Shown in pieces: positions 1 through 7,773 of a stretch of 18,167 nt of DNA. The position numbers and the translations under genes are program-made. How positions within the stretch are numbered: position 1 is the stretch's first letter; every line of letters begins with the position of its first letter. The stretch covers positions 1 to 18,167 of the forward strand of contig CAJVCJ010000053.1 of the NCBI GenBank assembly GCA_910595855.1, read 5' to 3'. This DNA is from Candidatus Thioglobus vulcanius. GTDB taxonomy: Bacteria; Pseudomonadota; Gammaproteobacteria; PS1; Pseudothioglobaceae. Under the pieces are notes generated by a model. The model was not told the DNA's origin. It searched no databases and saw nothing but the letters and a program-made list of their open reading frames with translations.

Positions 1-50
1 TTATTGAGAAAATTGAGAATAGATTTTTTAATAAGAATATAAGTCGATAG

Positions 51-81
51 TTCAACATCGATACGTAAAAGTGATTATAAT
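51..81 (+). promoter_or_regulatory. Probable sigma-70 promoter of rplM-rpsI
   Basis: A perfect TATAAT lies at 76-81. A weak -35 candidate, TTCAAC, lies at 51-56 with a long 19-base spacer. Transcription would start near 88, leaving an untranslated leader of about 30 bases before the rplM start codon. That is short for an elaborate ribosomal-protein leader. Bases 1-50 are AT-rich with no readable gene end. Assignment is by motif and position only. Confidence 0.55.
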
Positions 82-119
82 AGTCCGATTATTCAGATTG
101 AAGTTATACACGAGTTATT

Positions 120-548
120 ATGAAGACATTTAGCGCTAAAGCACATGAAGTAAAAAGAGATTGGTTCCTTGTGGATGCCGATGGTAAGACATTAGGCCGT
201 TTGGCTACAGAAATCGCATCTCGCCTTCGTGGCAAGCATAAACCAGAGTACACGCCACATACAGACACAGGTGATTACATTGTTATCATCAATGCTGAAA
301 AGGTTAAGGTAACTGGCAAGAAATTTGATGATAAGATGTATCATCACCATACTGGTTACGTAGGTAATTTAAAGTCAATCGCTTTTAAAGACTTACAAGC
401 TAAAAAACCAGAAGAAATTATCAACAAGGCTGTTAAAGGCATGTTGCCAAAAGGTCCTCTAGGCAGAGATATGTTTAGAAAGATGAAAGTATTTGCAGGT
501 TCTGAGCATTCACATGCTGCACAACAACCGCAAGTTTTAGATATTTAA
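120..548 (+). CDS. rplM: 50S ribosomal protein L13
   Basis: This is large-subunit ribosomal protein L13, an early-assembling protein that binds 23S rRNA. The 142-residue length matches the usual bacterial length. The recognisable L13 features are the N-terminal KTFSAK, the W-VDA-GKTLGRLA stretch around residues 15-29, the LRGKHKPEYTPH stretch around 36-47, and the KGMLPKGPLGR stretch around 107-117. The ATG start gives the canonical N-terminus; the region upstream has only a weak GAG ribosome-binding element. It is followed after 14 bases by rpsI, the near-universal L13-S9 pair, so the two are almost certainly cotranscribed from the TATAAT promoter at 76-81. In E. coli L13 represses its own operon; nothing in this short leader shows whether that holds here. 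Confidence 0.97.
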   Translation: MKTFSAKAHEVKRDWFLVDADGKTLGRLATEIASRLRGKHKPEYTPHTDTGDYIVIINAEKVKVTGKKFDDKMYHHHTGYVGNLKSIAFKDLQAKKPEEIINKAVKGMLPKGPLGRDMFRKMKVFAGSEHSHAAQQPQVLDI

Positions 549-562
549 GGTAAGAAATTATT

Positions 563-958
563 ATGGCAAAGACAGAAACATTTTACGCAACAGGCAGAAG
601 AAAGACATCAGTAGCTCGTGTTTACATGACTAAAGGTAAAGGTGTATTTACAGTAAATAAACGTCCAATGGATGAGTATTTTGGTCGTGAGACTTCTTCA
701 ATGATCATTAACCAACCGTTAGATACAGTTGAGATGAGAGATAAGTTTGATTTCACTATCATGGTTAAAGGTGGTGGTGATACAGGTCAAGCGGGTGCAA
801 TTCGTTTGGGTGTAACACGCGCTTTAATGGAATACGATAACGACTTAAGACCTGACCTACGTAAGGCTGGTTTTGTTACTCGTGATGCTAGAATTGTAGA
901 GCGTAAGAAAGTTGGCCGTAAGAAGGCACGTAAGAGCGAGCAGTTCTCAAAACGTTAA
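563..958 (+). CDS. rpsI: 30S ribosomal protein S9
   Basis: This is small-subunit ribosomal protein S9, whose C-terminal tail reaches the P-site tRNA. At 131 residues it is within one residue of the E. coli protein. The family signatures are YATGRRKTSVARVY near the N-terminus, GGG-TGQAGAIRLGVTRAL in the middle (about residues 70-88), and the basic tail ending KARKSEQFSKR. The terminal SKR matches the conserved tail that contacts tRNA. It lies 14 bases downstream of rplM, with a GGTAAG ribosome-binding element before the ATG, and is followed by a strong terminator, so rplM-rpsI is a self-contained two-gene operon. Confidence 0.97.
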   Translation: MAKTETFYATGRRKTSVARVYMTKGKGVFTVNKRPMDEYFGRETSSMIINQPLDTVEMRDKFDFTIMVKGGGDTGQAGAIRLGVTRALMEYDNDLRPDLRKAGFVTRDARIVERKKVGRKKARKSEQFSKR

Positions 959-973
959 ATCGTTTTCGAAAGA

Positions 974-1008
974 CAATAAAAAACCCGCTAACAGCGGGTT
1001 TTTTATTG
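974..1008. terminator. Bidirectional intrinsic terminator between rpsI and the bax-like gene
   Basis: A perfect 16-bp inverted repeat (974-989 with 993-1008) closes a three-base AAC loop. The GC-rich core CCCGCT/AGCGGG is flanked by an A-run on one side and a T-run on the other, so the element reads as an intrinsic terminator on both strands. It sits 15 bases after the rpsI stop and one base beyond the stop of the convergent minus-strand gene, so it can end both transcription units. Confidence 0.93.
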
Positions 1009-1009
1009 C

Positions 1010-1738
1010 TTAAGGTTTATTGATCAGATCATATTTTGAAAGCTTGTTGTAATTAATGATAGATTGTACTGTCTCAACATATTCATAACCGATTTCAGCA
1101 TAATTTTCTAATCCTTCAGCAAGTGCTATACCGGTAATAGGCTGTTTCTGGTCGCGTTTATTTTTACGAATTTTTCTAAGCGTTGTGTAAGCTGAATTTC
1201 TATTGATAGATCGAATATAGTATTCAATGCTTTTTTCTAGGGATGAGAACTTGGCCACTTCATGTGTGGCTTTTTTATTGCGCTGTAATGGAACAACGCC
1301 ACAACCTTTTTTAAAGCACCAGAGGCCAAAAAAATTGTGATAATATTTGGCAAACCGTGACCTTCCCCAGTTAGATTCATAAGCACCTTGGGCCAAAATA
1401 AGTGATGCTGGAACCACATCAACCCGCATTAATAGAGCTTCGATATTCCCTTCTTCCACACGATAATATTTATAAATTTGTGCGAGCTTTAATTGATTGA
1501 TATCGCCAGTTACAATGTTATGGCGTAATTGAATAATTTTAGTATTTTGTTTGCTAATGGCAGGGAGTAGGTAGTTAAAGAAAGCTTGTTTACGTTCTTT
1601 TACATCTGTAATCTCTTCGAAGTTAGGCGTCTTAAGTGAACTAACCCATGATTCAAGCCCCCAAAATTCATCTGCATGAATAGAGGAGGTTGCTAGGATA
1701 GCACTTAGTGCAATGTATTTAAATTTCAAAATTTTCAC
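1010..1738 (-). CDS. bax: Bax-like secreted glucosaminidase-family protein
   Basis: This is a predicted exported peptidoglycan-cleaving enzyme of the Bax/FlgJ-type glucosaminidase (GH73) family. Residues 1-22 form a signal peptide (basic start, hydrophobic core, SIHA before the likely cleavage site). The family core follows: RVDVVPASLILAQGAYESNWG (about 105-125) with the probable catalytic Glu121, NFFGLWCFKKGCG (135-147) with Cys141 and Cys146, and a C-terminal NYAEIGYEYV segment (212-221). This pattern closely follows what I recall of E. coli Bax, so the family call is strong. The exact bond cleaved is inferred. The start is GTG, inside the upstream phosphatase gene with a 20-base overlap, and there is no clear ribosome-binding site, so translation is probably coupled. 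It is the last gene of the ten-gene minus-strand run and ends at the bidirectional terminator. Confidence 0.85.
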   Translation of the reverse strand: MKILKFKYIALSAILATSSIHADEFWGLESWVSSLKTPNFEEITDVKERKQAFFNYLLPAISKQNTKIIQLRHNIVTGDINQLKLAQIYKYYRVEEGNIEALLMRVDVVPASLILAQGAYESNWGRSRFAKYYHNFFGLWCFKKGCGVVPLQRNKKATHEVAKFSSLEKSIEYYIRSINRNSAYTTLRKIRKNKRDQKQPITGIALAEGLENYAEIGYEYVETVQSIINYNKLSKYDLINKP

Positions 1739-2243
1739 AAGAAGCGCTCATAACTTCTATTGTAAACATTTTTTCAATGGGTAAGCTGAGTAGGTGAGAT
1801 TTTATAACTCGAATCACACCGGCATGTGCAACGATAAGTAAGCTATCGACATCTCTTGATGTGATGTCATTAAATGCATTCAAAACGCGCTGCTGAAAAT
1901 CATACAAGTTTTCAGCATTAGGTGGTTGGTTGTTAATAGGGTCTTGCTTAAAAGAATCAACTAAATCTTGTCCGATGTCTGTAGCACTTTGACCTTGCCA
2001 ATCTCCAAAACCTAACTCTTCGAACTGACTAATGATTTCTAATTGTGATTGTTGTTGAGCACTAAGATGTTTGGCAAAGGCTTGGCAACGTATTAAGGGT
2101 GATGTTGCAATAAGGTCCCACGTTTTATTTTGTGTGGAATCTAGCATTTGCTGCCAACCTTTATCGGTAAGTGCATCATCTTGATTGCCTCGATACAGGC
2201 GCCCGCCTTGAGGCTCACCATGTCTCAACAGGTCAAGAATCAT
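1719..2243 (-). CDS. Histidine phosphatase family protein (phosphoglycerate mutase/CobC-like)
   Basis: This is a 174-residue phosphatase of the branch-1 histidine phosphatase superfamily. The phosphohistidine motif LRHGEP lies at residues 6-11 (His8). RGNQDDALTDKGWQQM (18-33), SPLIRCQ (48-54, Arg52), FEELGFGDWQG (74-84) and VAHAGVIR (138-145, His140) follow in the family order, so all core catalytic residues are present. The LRHGEP-G-RGN-DD-LT-GW-QM pattern resembles alpha-ribazole phosphatase (CobC), but no other cobalamin gene is nearby, so the substrate is open. The start overlaps the gpsA stop in an ATGA, and the 3' end overlaps the bax-like gene by 20 bases, which suggests translational coupling on both sides. 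Confidence 0.82.
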   Translation of the reverse strand: MILDLLRHGEPQGGRLYRGNQDDALTDKGWQQMLDSTQNKTWDLIATSPLIRCQAFAKHLSAQQQSQLEIISQFEELGFGDWQGQSATDIGQDLVDSFKQDPINNQPPNAENLYDFQQRVLNAFNDITSRDVDSLLIVAHAGVIRVIKSHLLSLPIEKMFTIEVMSASCENFEI

Positions 2244-3214
2244 TCGTTAACTTGTTCTCGTGACATTAAATGATTAACTGCTTCAGTAGGCGACACCATT
2301 CCTTGAGTAACTTGATAAACTTGCTCACAAATTGGCATTTCGATTTGATTTTGATTCGCAATCGATAAGACTAATTCTAGAGTGTTAAGCCCTTCAACCG
2401 TTGCACCAACATTGTTCAAAGCCTGCTCAACACTTTGGTCGTTGGCTAATTCTTTGCCAAATCGACGATTTCTAGATAAATCGTCTGAGCAAGTGAGTAC
2501 TAAATCACCCAGGCCTGATAAGCCGTTGAAGGTCTTTTCATTAGCGCCCAGGCTTTTTCCAAAGCGGATCATCTCAGCCAATCCTCGAGTAATCAAGGCT
2601 GCCTGCGTGTTAGCGCCATAGCCCAAGCCAGATGCAATACCGGCGGCAATGGCAAGGATATTTTTGACAGATCCACCCACCTCTACACCTATGATATCTT
2701 CATTGGTGTATGCTCTTAACGTTTTGGTGTGTAGGGCCTTAGCCCAATAATCTCGAGTATTTTTATCTGCTGAAGCAACCGTAAGTGCAGTTGGTTTATG
2801 ACTGGCAACTTCAAAGGCAAAACTAGGGCCAGAAATCACACAGCTTGGATGACTGCCTAGAATCGTCTCAAAGCTTTCATGTAAGAAGCCTTGTTGGCGA
2901 GTGTCAAATCCTTTGGTTACCCAGGCTATAGGTTGTTCCGGTGTCAGGAATGATTTTATACTTTCCAGTGTTGTGGAAAAACCATAACTTGGTACCGCAA
3001 TGAGAATACTTTGAGATTGTTGGATTAATGATAGATCAAAAGTTAATTCGACATTATCAGCATAATTAACTGAAAGGGCGGGGTGTCGTGGTTTGAGAGT
3101 TGCGATCTCTGCTTCTGAGTAGGCATGCAAATAGATTGTATCAAATTTATCTGATAGTGCGATAGACAGCGCACTACCCCAAGCACCAGCACCAATAATT
3201 GATAGGTTAGCCAT
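2240..3214 (-). CDS. gpsA: Glycerol-3-phosphate dehydrogenase [NAD(P)+]
   Basis: This cytosolic enzyme reduces dihydroxyacetone phosphate to sn-glycerol 3-phosphate, the backbone precursor for phospholipids. The N-terminal Rossmann motif GAGAWGSA spans residues 8-15. ISGPSFAFEV (127-136) and VEVGGSVKNILAIAAGIASG (177-196), holding the catalytic Lys184, are classic GpsA signatures. The C-terminal domain carries NGLSGLGDLVLTC and SRNRRFG. Its 324 residues compare with about 340 in E. coli. It overlaps grxC by 8 bases upstream and the phosphatase by 4 bases downstream, so it is embedded in the minus-strand operon. The same grxC-gpsA neighbourhood exists in E. coli, but with secB between them; here secB is absent. 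Confidence 0.96.
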   Translation of the reverse strand: MANLSIIGAGAWGSALSIALSDKFDTIYLHAYSEAEIATLKPRHPALSVNYADNVELTFDLSLIQQSQSILIAVPSYGFSTTLESIKSFLTPEQPIAWVTKGFDTRQQGFLHESFETILGSHPSCVISGPSFAFEVASHKPTALTVASADKNTRDYWAKALHTKTLRAYTNEDIIGVEVGGSVKNILAIAAGIASGLGYGANTQAALITRGLAEMIRFGKSLGANEKTFNGLSGLGDLVLTCSDDLSRNRRFGKELANDQSVEQALNNVGATVEGLNTLELVLSIANQNQIEMPICEQVYQVTQGMVSPTEAVNHLMSREQVNE

Positions 3215-3458
3215 TTAGAATATCGTCCAATCTACCTGATTGATCAGCGGCAGATAAATCATCAAAGCCACCTACATGTACGCCATTGATAAACACTTGT
3301 GGAACGGTATTTCGTCCTGTTAGTTGTGAAACCTCTTCCCAGTCACTTGGACTTTTAACATGATGCTTAGTAAAAGGAATGCCACGCTTTTCAAGTAGTT
3401 GATAAGCGCGCTGGCAAAAAGGACAAGAGTCGCTACAATAAATTTTATTTTTTTTCAT
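3207..3458 (-). CDS. grxC: Glutaredoxin 3
   Basis: This is a small (83-residue) dithiol glutaredoxin that reduces disulfides with glutathione. The active site CPFC is at residues 12-15, preceded by IYCSDS. The cis-proline segment TVPQVFING follows near residues 51-59, then the glutathione-binding GGFDDL. Length and motifs match the bacterial Grx3 class. The gene overlaps gpsA by 8 bases and lies 24 bases downstream of the membrane-anchored rhodanese, an arrangement that matches yibN-grxC of E. coli. Confidence 0.94.
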   Translation of the reverse strand: MKKNKIYCSDSCPFCQRAYQLLEKRGIPFTKHHVKSPSDWEEVSQLTGRNTVPQVFINGVHVGGFDDLSAADQSGRLDDILNG

Positions 3459-3482
3459 TTTCTATTTATATTCCTTTTTATA

Positions 3483-3902
3483 TTAAGTTTTTATAGGCAT
3501 TTTTGCTCGTTTCCAAGCTTGAATGCCACCTTTTAAATTGTATACTTTTTCATACTCATTTCGAGTTAACAAACCGGCAATATGAGCAGATCTTGAGCCA
3601 CTTCGACAGTAAACAAGTATAGATTTATTTTTATCTAGCTTACTTAGTTGACTCTTAACGTCACTTAATGGAATGTGTAAGCTGCCATTAATATAGCCTG
3701 ATTTTCTTTCTTTCTTTTCTCTTACATCTAAGATAATCATGCTTTCATCATCCATTAACGATGTGGCAGCATTGGCGTCTAGATCTTCATATTTTTTTAA
3801 CTTGTCAGTAACAATATTACCAACTAGTAAAGCAATAAGAACAATTAAAGTGATGGTTGTAAATAGTTGCTCATCGGCATATAAAAAATCAATAATTTCC
3901 AT
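3483..3902 (-). CDS. Membrane-anchored rhodanese-like protein (YibN-type)
   Basis: This is a 139-residue protein with one N-terminal transmembrane helix (about residues 13-31) followed by a single rhodanese domain. The active-site loop is YCRSGSRSA with Cys99; its six-residue CRSGSR loop is typical of thiosulfate-type rhodaneses. ILDVREKKERKSGYINGSLHIP (57-78) is the usual rhodanese entry segment, and GGIQAWKRAKMPI ends the domain. The topology would put the catalytic domain next to the membrane, probably facing the cytoplasm. The gene lies two bases downstream of trpG/pabA and just before grxC, and the rhodanese-grxC pairing is the yibN-grxC order of enterobacteria. The sulfur donor and acceptor are unknown. 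Confidence 0.85.
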   Translation of the reverse strand: MEIIDFLYADEQLFTTITLIVLIALLVGNIVTDKLKKYEDLDANAATSLMDDESMIILDVREKKERKSGYINGSLHIPLSDVKSQLSKLDKNKSILVYCRSGSRSAHIAGLLTRNEYEKVYNLKGGIQAWKRAKMPIKT

Positions 3903-3904
3903 AG

Positions 3905-4492
3905 TTATAGTGTTTTTCCTTGTAAAAAATTGTCTAACATTTCATGACCTTGTTCAGTCAAGATAGATTCTGGGTGAAATTGTACGCCTTCAAGTGCGAA
4001 TTCTTTGTGTCTAATGCCCATAATTTCATCTATTTCTCCTTGGTCATTTTCAGTCCAAGAGGTAATTTCAAAACAATCTGGCAAAGTTAGTTGGTCGGCT
4101 ACCAGGGAGTGATAGCGAGTTGCATTAAGTGGGTTTTTTAAGCCGCTAAACATAGCTTTATTGGTGTGATGAACTGCAGATATCTTGCCATGCATGATCT
4201 TTTTAGCACCAATTACATCGCCACCAAACGCCTGAACCATGGCTTGAAAACCTAGACAAACACCCATCATTGGTATTTTTCCACTAAAGTGTTTGATAGC
4301 TTCAATAGAAATACCTGCCTCATTTGGGGTGCAAGGTCCTGGTGAAATAATCAAAAACTCAGGATTGAGACTTTCAATTTCTTCAATGCTAATTTCATCA
4401 TTACGATGTACTTCAACCTCTTGTCCCAGCTCGCCAAAATATTGAACCAGGTTATAGGTAAATGAATCGTAATTGTCAATCATGAGTAACAT
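3905..4492 (-). CDS. trpG: Glutamine amidotransferase component, anthranilate/aminodeoxychorismate synthase (TrpG/PabA)
   Basis: This is the class I glutamine amidotransferase subunit that supplies ammonia to anthranilate synthase or aminodeoxychorismate synthase. The N-terminal MLLMIDNYDSFTYNLVQY is diagnostic, followed by ISPGPCTPNEAG (49-60). The nucleophile is Cys79 in GVCLGFQ, and the triad partners are His173 and Glu175 in QFHPES. HGK (101-103) and YHSL (127-130) are also conserved. The residue after CLG is Phe where most family members have His. No trpE, trpD or pabB lies nearby, so the sequence does not say which synthase it serves; a shared role for tryptophan and folate is possible. 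It starts 8 bases after cmoA ends and stops 2 bases before the rhodanese gene. Confidence 0.9.
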   Translation of the reverse strand: MLLMIDNYDSFTYNLVQYFGELGQEVEVHRNDEISIEEIESLNPEFLIISPGPCTPNEAGISIEAIKHFSGKIPMMGVCLGFQAMVQAFGGDVIGAKKIMHGKISAVHHTNKAMFSGLKNPLNATRYHSLVADQLTLPDCFEITSWTENDQGEIDEIMGIRHKEFALEGVQFHPESILTEQGHEMLDNFLQGKTL

Positions 4493-4500
4493 AGTGAGGC

Positions 4501-5214
4501 CTATTTTACCGCTAAAAAGGATGCAAAGTTAAGGCACTGAAAATGACAAGTACTGATACTAAATCCTGCTTTTTCAAAGCGATGAAAGTGTGTTTTTTTG
4601 TCATCTGTGATTAGCACGTTATCGATAGATTGGCGTTTTGCTGCGATTTCAAGCTCGCTATAACCATTAGCCCGCTTAAAGTCTACGTGTAGATTTGTCA
4701 TCAATTGCTGTTTATTAGCATCGCTAAAATGAATCTTTTCAGAGACGATTAATGCACCACCTTTGTTTAGTCCTTGGTAAATTTTATTAATGAGCGTTTG
4801 CCTTTCCTTTGGGCTGATAAATTGCAGGGTTAGATTCAATACAACAATCGAAGCATTTTCAAAATTGATAGCATTGATATCAGCACAGATAACATCAACA
4901 TTTTTTTCGTTCAATGCTAAATTTTGTCGACATTTTTCAACCATGCTTGGTGAATTGTCAACAGCAATAATTCGGTTGTTGGTGTGCGGATTGTTAACAC
5001 TTAAGGCAACGGATGTCGCACCAGTTGAAGCGCCTAAGTCATAATAATTAGTATTATCTTGGCCGTAGGTTTTTACACTTAAGCCAATCATTTCTATCAT
5101 TGCTTGATAGCCAGGCACGCTGCGTCTGACCATGTCATCAAATACGTCAGCAACTTGAGCATCGAAAGTGAAATTAACTAAGTCATTTTCTTGGCCGAAT
5201 ATTTGATCACGCAT
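4501..5214 (-). CDS. cmoA: Carboxy-S-adenosyl-L-methionine synthase
   Basis: CmoA converts S-adenosylmethionine and prephenate into carboxy-SAM, the carboxymethyl donor that CmoB uses to make cmo5U34 in tRNA anticodons. The 237-residue product has FTFDAQVADVFDDMVRRSVPGY near the N-terminus, the SAM-binding YDLGASTGATS (about 58-68), IIAVDNSPSMVEKC, IVVLNLTLQF and FKRANGYSELEI (about 179-190), all close to E. coli CmoA. A longer frame reaches a GTG at 5238. I prefer the ATG at 5214 because it gives the family N-terminus (MRDQIF) and has a well-spaced GGAAG ribosome-binding site. The ATG overlaps the ubiC stop by 8 bases. The usual partner cmoB is not in the window. Confidence 0.94.
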   Translation of the reverse strand: MRDQIFGQENDLVNFTFDAQVADVFDDMVRRSVPGYQAMIEMIGLSVKTYGQDNTNYYDLGASTGATSVALSVNNPHTNNRIIAVDNSPSMVEKCRQNLALNEKNVDVICADINAINFENASIVVLNLTLQFISPKERQTLINKIYQGLNKGGALIVSEKIHFSDANKQQLMTNLHVDFKRANGYSELEIAAKRQSIDNVLITDDKKTHFHRFEKAGFSISTCHFQCLNFASFLAVK

Positions 5215-5677
5215 ATAAGTCTTCCATAAAAAATTCACTCACTAAAATTTTGCTATTACCAATGGTGAAGGCTGACCTTCTACCCCAAATATGATCAGTT
5301 TGTGTAATTTGCATGGAGTCTCGTTTGATATGAGTATCGTTAAACAAAACCTCTCCCAAAGGCTTTGAGCCGATGTTCAAAATATCCTTAGTGTCACTGG
5401 TTAGCGGTATGATCGAACGTGCATAAACAACTATTTTATTATTGCCAAGTAATGCCACTTCACGAATCACACACTCAGATTTGGTGTTAATTATTTCAAC
5501 TTCATTAGCATGAGGCTGACCTTGTTGTTGGGATATGACTTTCACTGAAAAATCCGAAAATTTCTGCTTTAATTTGGCAGTTAATGAGGCTTCATCGTTA
5601 AGCCATTCTACGGTCTTTTTTGGTGCAGATTTAAGGCATGATAAATCTTGCCAAATCAGCTTACTTGTATCAATCAT
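5207..5677 (-). CDS. ubiC: Chorismate--pyruvate lyase
   Basis: UbiC removes pyruvate from chorismate to give 4-hydroxybenzoate, the ring precursor of ubiquinone. At 156 residues it is slightly shorter than the E. coli enzyme (about 165). Matching segments are CVIREVALL (69-77), VVYARSIIPL (83-92), the KPLGEVLF stretch (105-112), WGRRSAFTI (131-139) and the C-terminal SEFFMEDLY, whose Glu148 corresponds to the conserved active-site glutamate. Arg72 matches the chorismate-binding arginine. Overall identity to E. coli looks low, but motif order and length fit. UbiA is not adjacent. The gene lies 14 bases after recG and overlaps cmoA by 8 bases; both UbiC and CmoA draw on chorismate or prephenate. 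Confidence 0.88.
   Translation of the reverse strand: MIDTSKLIWQDLSCLKSAPKKTVEWLNDEASLTAKLKQKFSDFSVKVISQQQGQPHANEVEIINTKSECVIREVALLGNNKIVVYARSIIPLTSDTKDILNIGSKPLGEVLFNDTHIKRDSMQITQTDHIWGRRSAFTIGNSKILVSEFFMEDLYA
5221..5225 (-). promoter_or_regulatory. Ribosome-binding site fixing the cmoA start
   Basis: GGAAG on the minus strand lies six bases upstream of the ATG at 5214, inside the end of ubiC. The upstream in-frame GTG at 5238 would place this motif within the coding region, so the motif favours the shorter protein. Confidence 0.6.
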
Positions 5678-5691
5678 TCGGTTATTTTAAG

Positions 5692-7758
5692 CTAAGTATT
5701 GGCATATTGTGCCTTGTCATGTGTAATCCATCGATGGATTAGTGCCTGTTGTCTATTTTCATCAAATTGCAAAAATTCAGCCGCATAATAATTCACTTGT
5801 TTCAGTAAGTAGCCATCACGAACAATATTAGCGATCTTCATATTTGCAATGCCAGTTTGTTGTGTGCCTAGTATTTCTCCAGGTCCGCGAAGCTCTAAAT
5901 CTTTATTAGCAATTTTAAAGCCATCATTAGTTTGTCGCAAAATATCAAGACGCTCAATTGCATTGCCACTAAGTGGTGGCTGATACATTAAGATGCAAAT
6001 ACTCGCATCCGACCCTCGACCAACACGCCCCCTTAATTGGTGTAATTGTGCCAGACCTAATCGCTCAGAGTTTTCAATTACCATAAGTGAAGCGTTAGGT
6101 ACATTAACCCCAACTTCAATCACCGTTGTTGCAACCAAAACATTAATATCACCACAACTAAAACGCACCATAATGTCATTTTTTTCTTGCTTATTCATTT
6201 TCCCATGAATTAACACAATGGATAAATCAGCCAGATTTTCTTCTAGATAAAGATGTGTATCGATCGCTGATTGGGCGCGTAATACCTCTGATTCTTCAAT
6301 CAGTGTGCAAACCCAATAGACTTGATTGCCTTGATCGCAAACTTGTCTGATTTTTTCAAGCACCTTATCTTTTTTATTATTGGCTAATGCCACTGTTTTA
6401 ATCGGGCTTCTACCAGGCGGAAGCTCATCAATAATCGATGAATCCAAATCTGCATAAGCACTCATTGTCAGTGAGCGTGGAATGGGTGTGGCAGTCATCA
6501 CTAGCTGATGTGGCGTATTGTGTGCTTTTTGAGTAAGCGATAACCTTTGATGAACGCCGAATTTGTGCTGCTCATCAATGACAATAAAGCCTAATTTTTT
6601 AAATTCAACGGCTTCTTGGAACAATGCATGGGTGCCAATCACCACTTGCGCTTCACCCGAGCGAATCAAAGCCAGCTGTTTGTTTCGCTCGCTAGTAGTT
6701 TGAGAGCCGGTTAAAAAAGCAACTTGAATACCGAGTGGTTTTAGATAATCACTAAATCCGTGGAAATGCTGATTAGCAAGAATTTCAGTAGGCGCCATAA
6801 TAGCGGTTTGAAATCCATTTTCAACCGCTTGTAAGCAAGCAAATACTGCCACAATGGTTTTTCCAGAGCCAACATCGCCTTGCAATAATCTAAGCATTGG
6901 ATGCTTTGAGCTTAAATCAGCATTAATATCATTAATACTACGTTGCTGTGCATTAGTTAATTCAAAGCCTAAATTTTTAGATAATTGATCGGCAAAAATA
7001 TTAGAAATTTTGAAAATATTGGAAATGGCACTTTTTCGTTCATTTTTAAGCTTCAATAAGCTTAATTGCTGGGCACAAAGCTCCTCAATAATGAGTCTTT
7101 GTTGTGAAACATGCTTAAAATCAGCAATTTTTTCGATATTGTCATCAATTTGTGGATGGTGCAGGGTATTTAGTGCTTGTTTGAGTGTTGGCATTGAATT
7201 TTTTACCAAACTTTGTAAATTGTCAATCACAGTTGATTTTTCTAGCACTTCTAGTGCGATATTAATCCATTTTTTCATTTGTGGCTGATGAATGCCGGCA
7301 GTGAGTGGATAAATGGGGCTCAAGGTTTTTTCAATTAAGCCAGGCTGACCTTTTGAGACTAATCTATATTCAGGATGGTGAATTTCCAACCCATCTCGAC
7401 CAATTTTAATTTCACCAAAACACTGAATAAAATCACCTCGAGTAAGCTGTTGTTTTTGATATTGATTAAAGTGGAAAAACCGAAGGACTAACGTTCGATT
7501 ATGCTCATCCGACAAATAGCATAATAATTGGCGCTGTTTGGTGTTGATCTCTTCAATGCGATCAATGGTTAGCTCTAGTAAAACTTCACCGCCAACCTGA
7601 GCCTGATCTAGCTTGGTGAAATTTGTTTTATTTTGGTAGCGATTGGGTAAGTGAAATAATAAATGTTCCAGGTTGTAAATGCCAATTGCATTGAGCTTTT
7701 CTTGCGCTTTTGGGCCTAATCCGTTAAGCGAAATAATCGGATCAGATAAATCATGCAT
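5692..7758 (-). CDS. recG: ATP-dependent DNA helicase RecG
   Basis: RecG is a branch-migrating superfamily 2 helicase that remodels stalled replication forks and Holliday junctions. The 688-residue length matches the family (E. coli 693). In order: an N-terminal helix-hairpin-helix-like NGLGPKAQEKLNAIGI (12-27), the wedge/OB-fold domain (about 50-150), Walker A GDVGSGKT (294-301), APTEILANQH, the DEQHKFG box (395-401, the RecG form of DEAD), MTATPIPR (421-428), ELPPGRSPIKT, and motif VI QLHQLRGRVGRG. The C-terminal GPGEILGTQQTG and the following TRG region are intact. No defects are seen. It lies 15 bases downstream of ridA and 14 upstream of ubiC. In many gammaproteobacteria recG follows spoT; spoT is not here. 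Confidence 0.97.
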   Translation of the reverse strand: MHDLSDPIISLNGLGPKAQEKLNAIGIYNLEHLLFHLPNRYQNKTNFTKLDQAQVGGEVLLELTIDRIEEINTKQRQLLCYLSDEHNRTLVLRFFHFNQYQKQQLTRGDFIQCFGEIKIGRDGLEIHHPEYRLVSKGQPGLIEKTLSPIYPLTAGIHQPQMKKWINIALEVLEKSTVIDNLQSLVKNSMPTLKQALNTLHHPQIDDNIEKIADFKHVSQQRLIIEELCAQQLSLLKLKNERKSAISNIFKISNIFADQLSKNLGFELTNAQQRSINDINADLSSKHPMLRLLQGDVGSGKTIVAVFACLQAVENGFQTAIMAPTEILANQHFHGFSDYLKPLGIQVAFLTGSQTTSERNKQLALIRSGEAQVVIGTHALFQEAVEFKKLGFIVIDEQHKFGVHQRLSLTQKAHNTPHQLVMTATPIPRSLTMSAYADLDSSIIDELPPGRSPIKTVALANNKKDKVLEKIRQVCDQGNQVYWVCTLIEESEVLRAQSAIDTHLYLEENLADLSIVLIHGKMNKQEKNDIMVRFSCGDINVLVATTVIEVGVNVPNASLMVIENSERLGLAQLHQLRGRVGRGSDASICILMYQPPLSGNAIERLDILRQTNDGFKIANKDLELRGPGEILGTQQTGIANMKIANIVRDGYLLKQVNYYAAEFLQFDENRQQALIHRWITHDKAQYANT

Positions 7759-7773
7759 TGCTAAAGAGTTTGA

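Noticed and set aside
1..50. Direct repeat ATTGAGAA (3-10 and 12-19) as a possible regulatory element
   Set aside because: Short, AT-rich and at the window edge; no support beyond the repeat itself.
5215..5238. GTG start for cmoA with eight extra residues
   Set aside because: The ATG at 5214 has GGAAG at good spacing and matches the family N-terminus.
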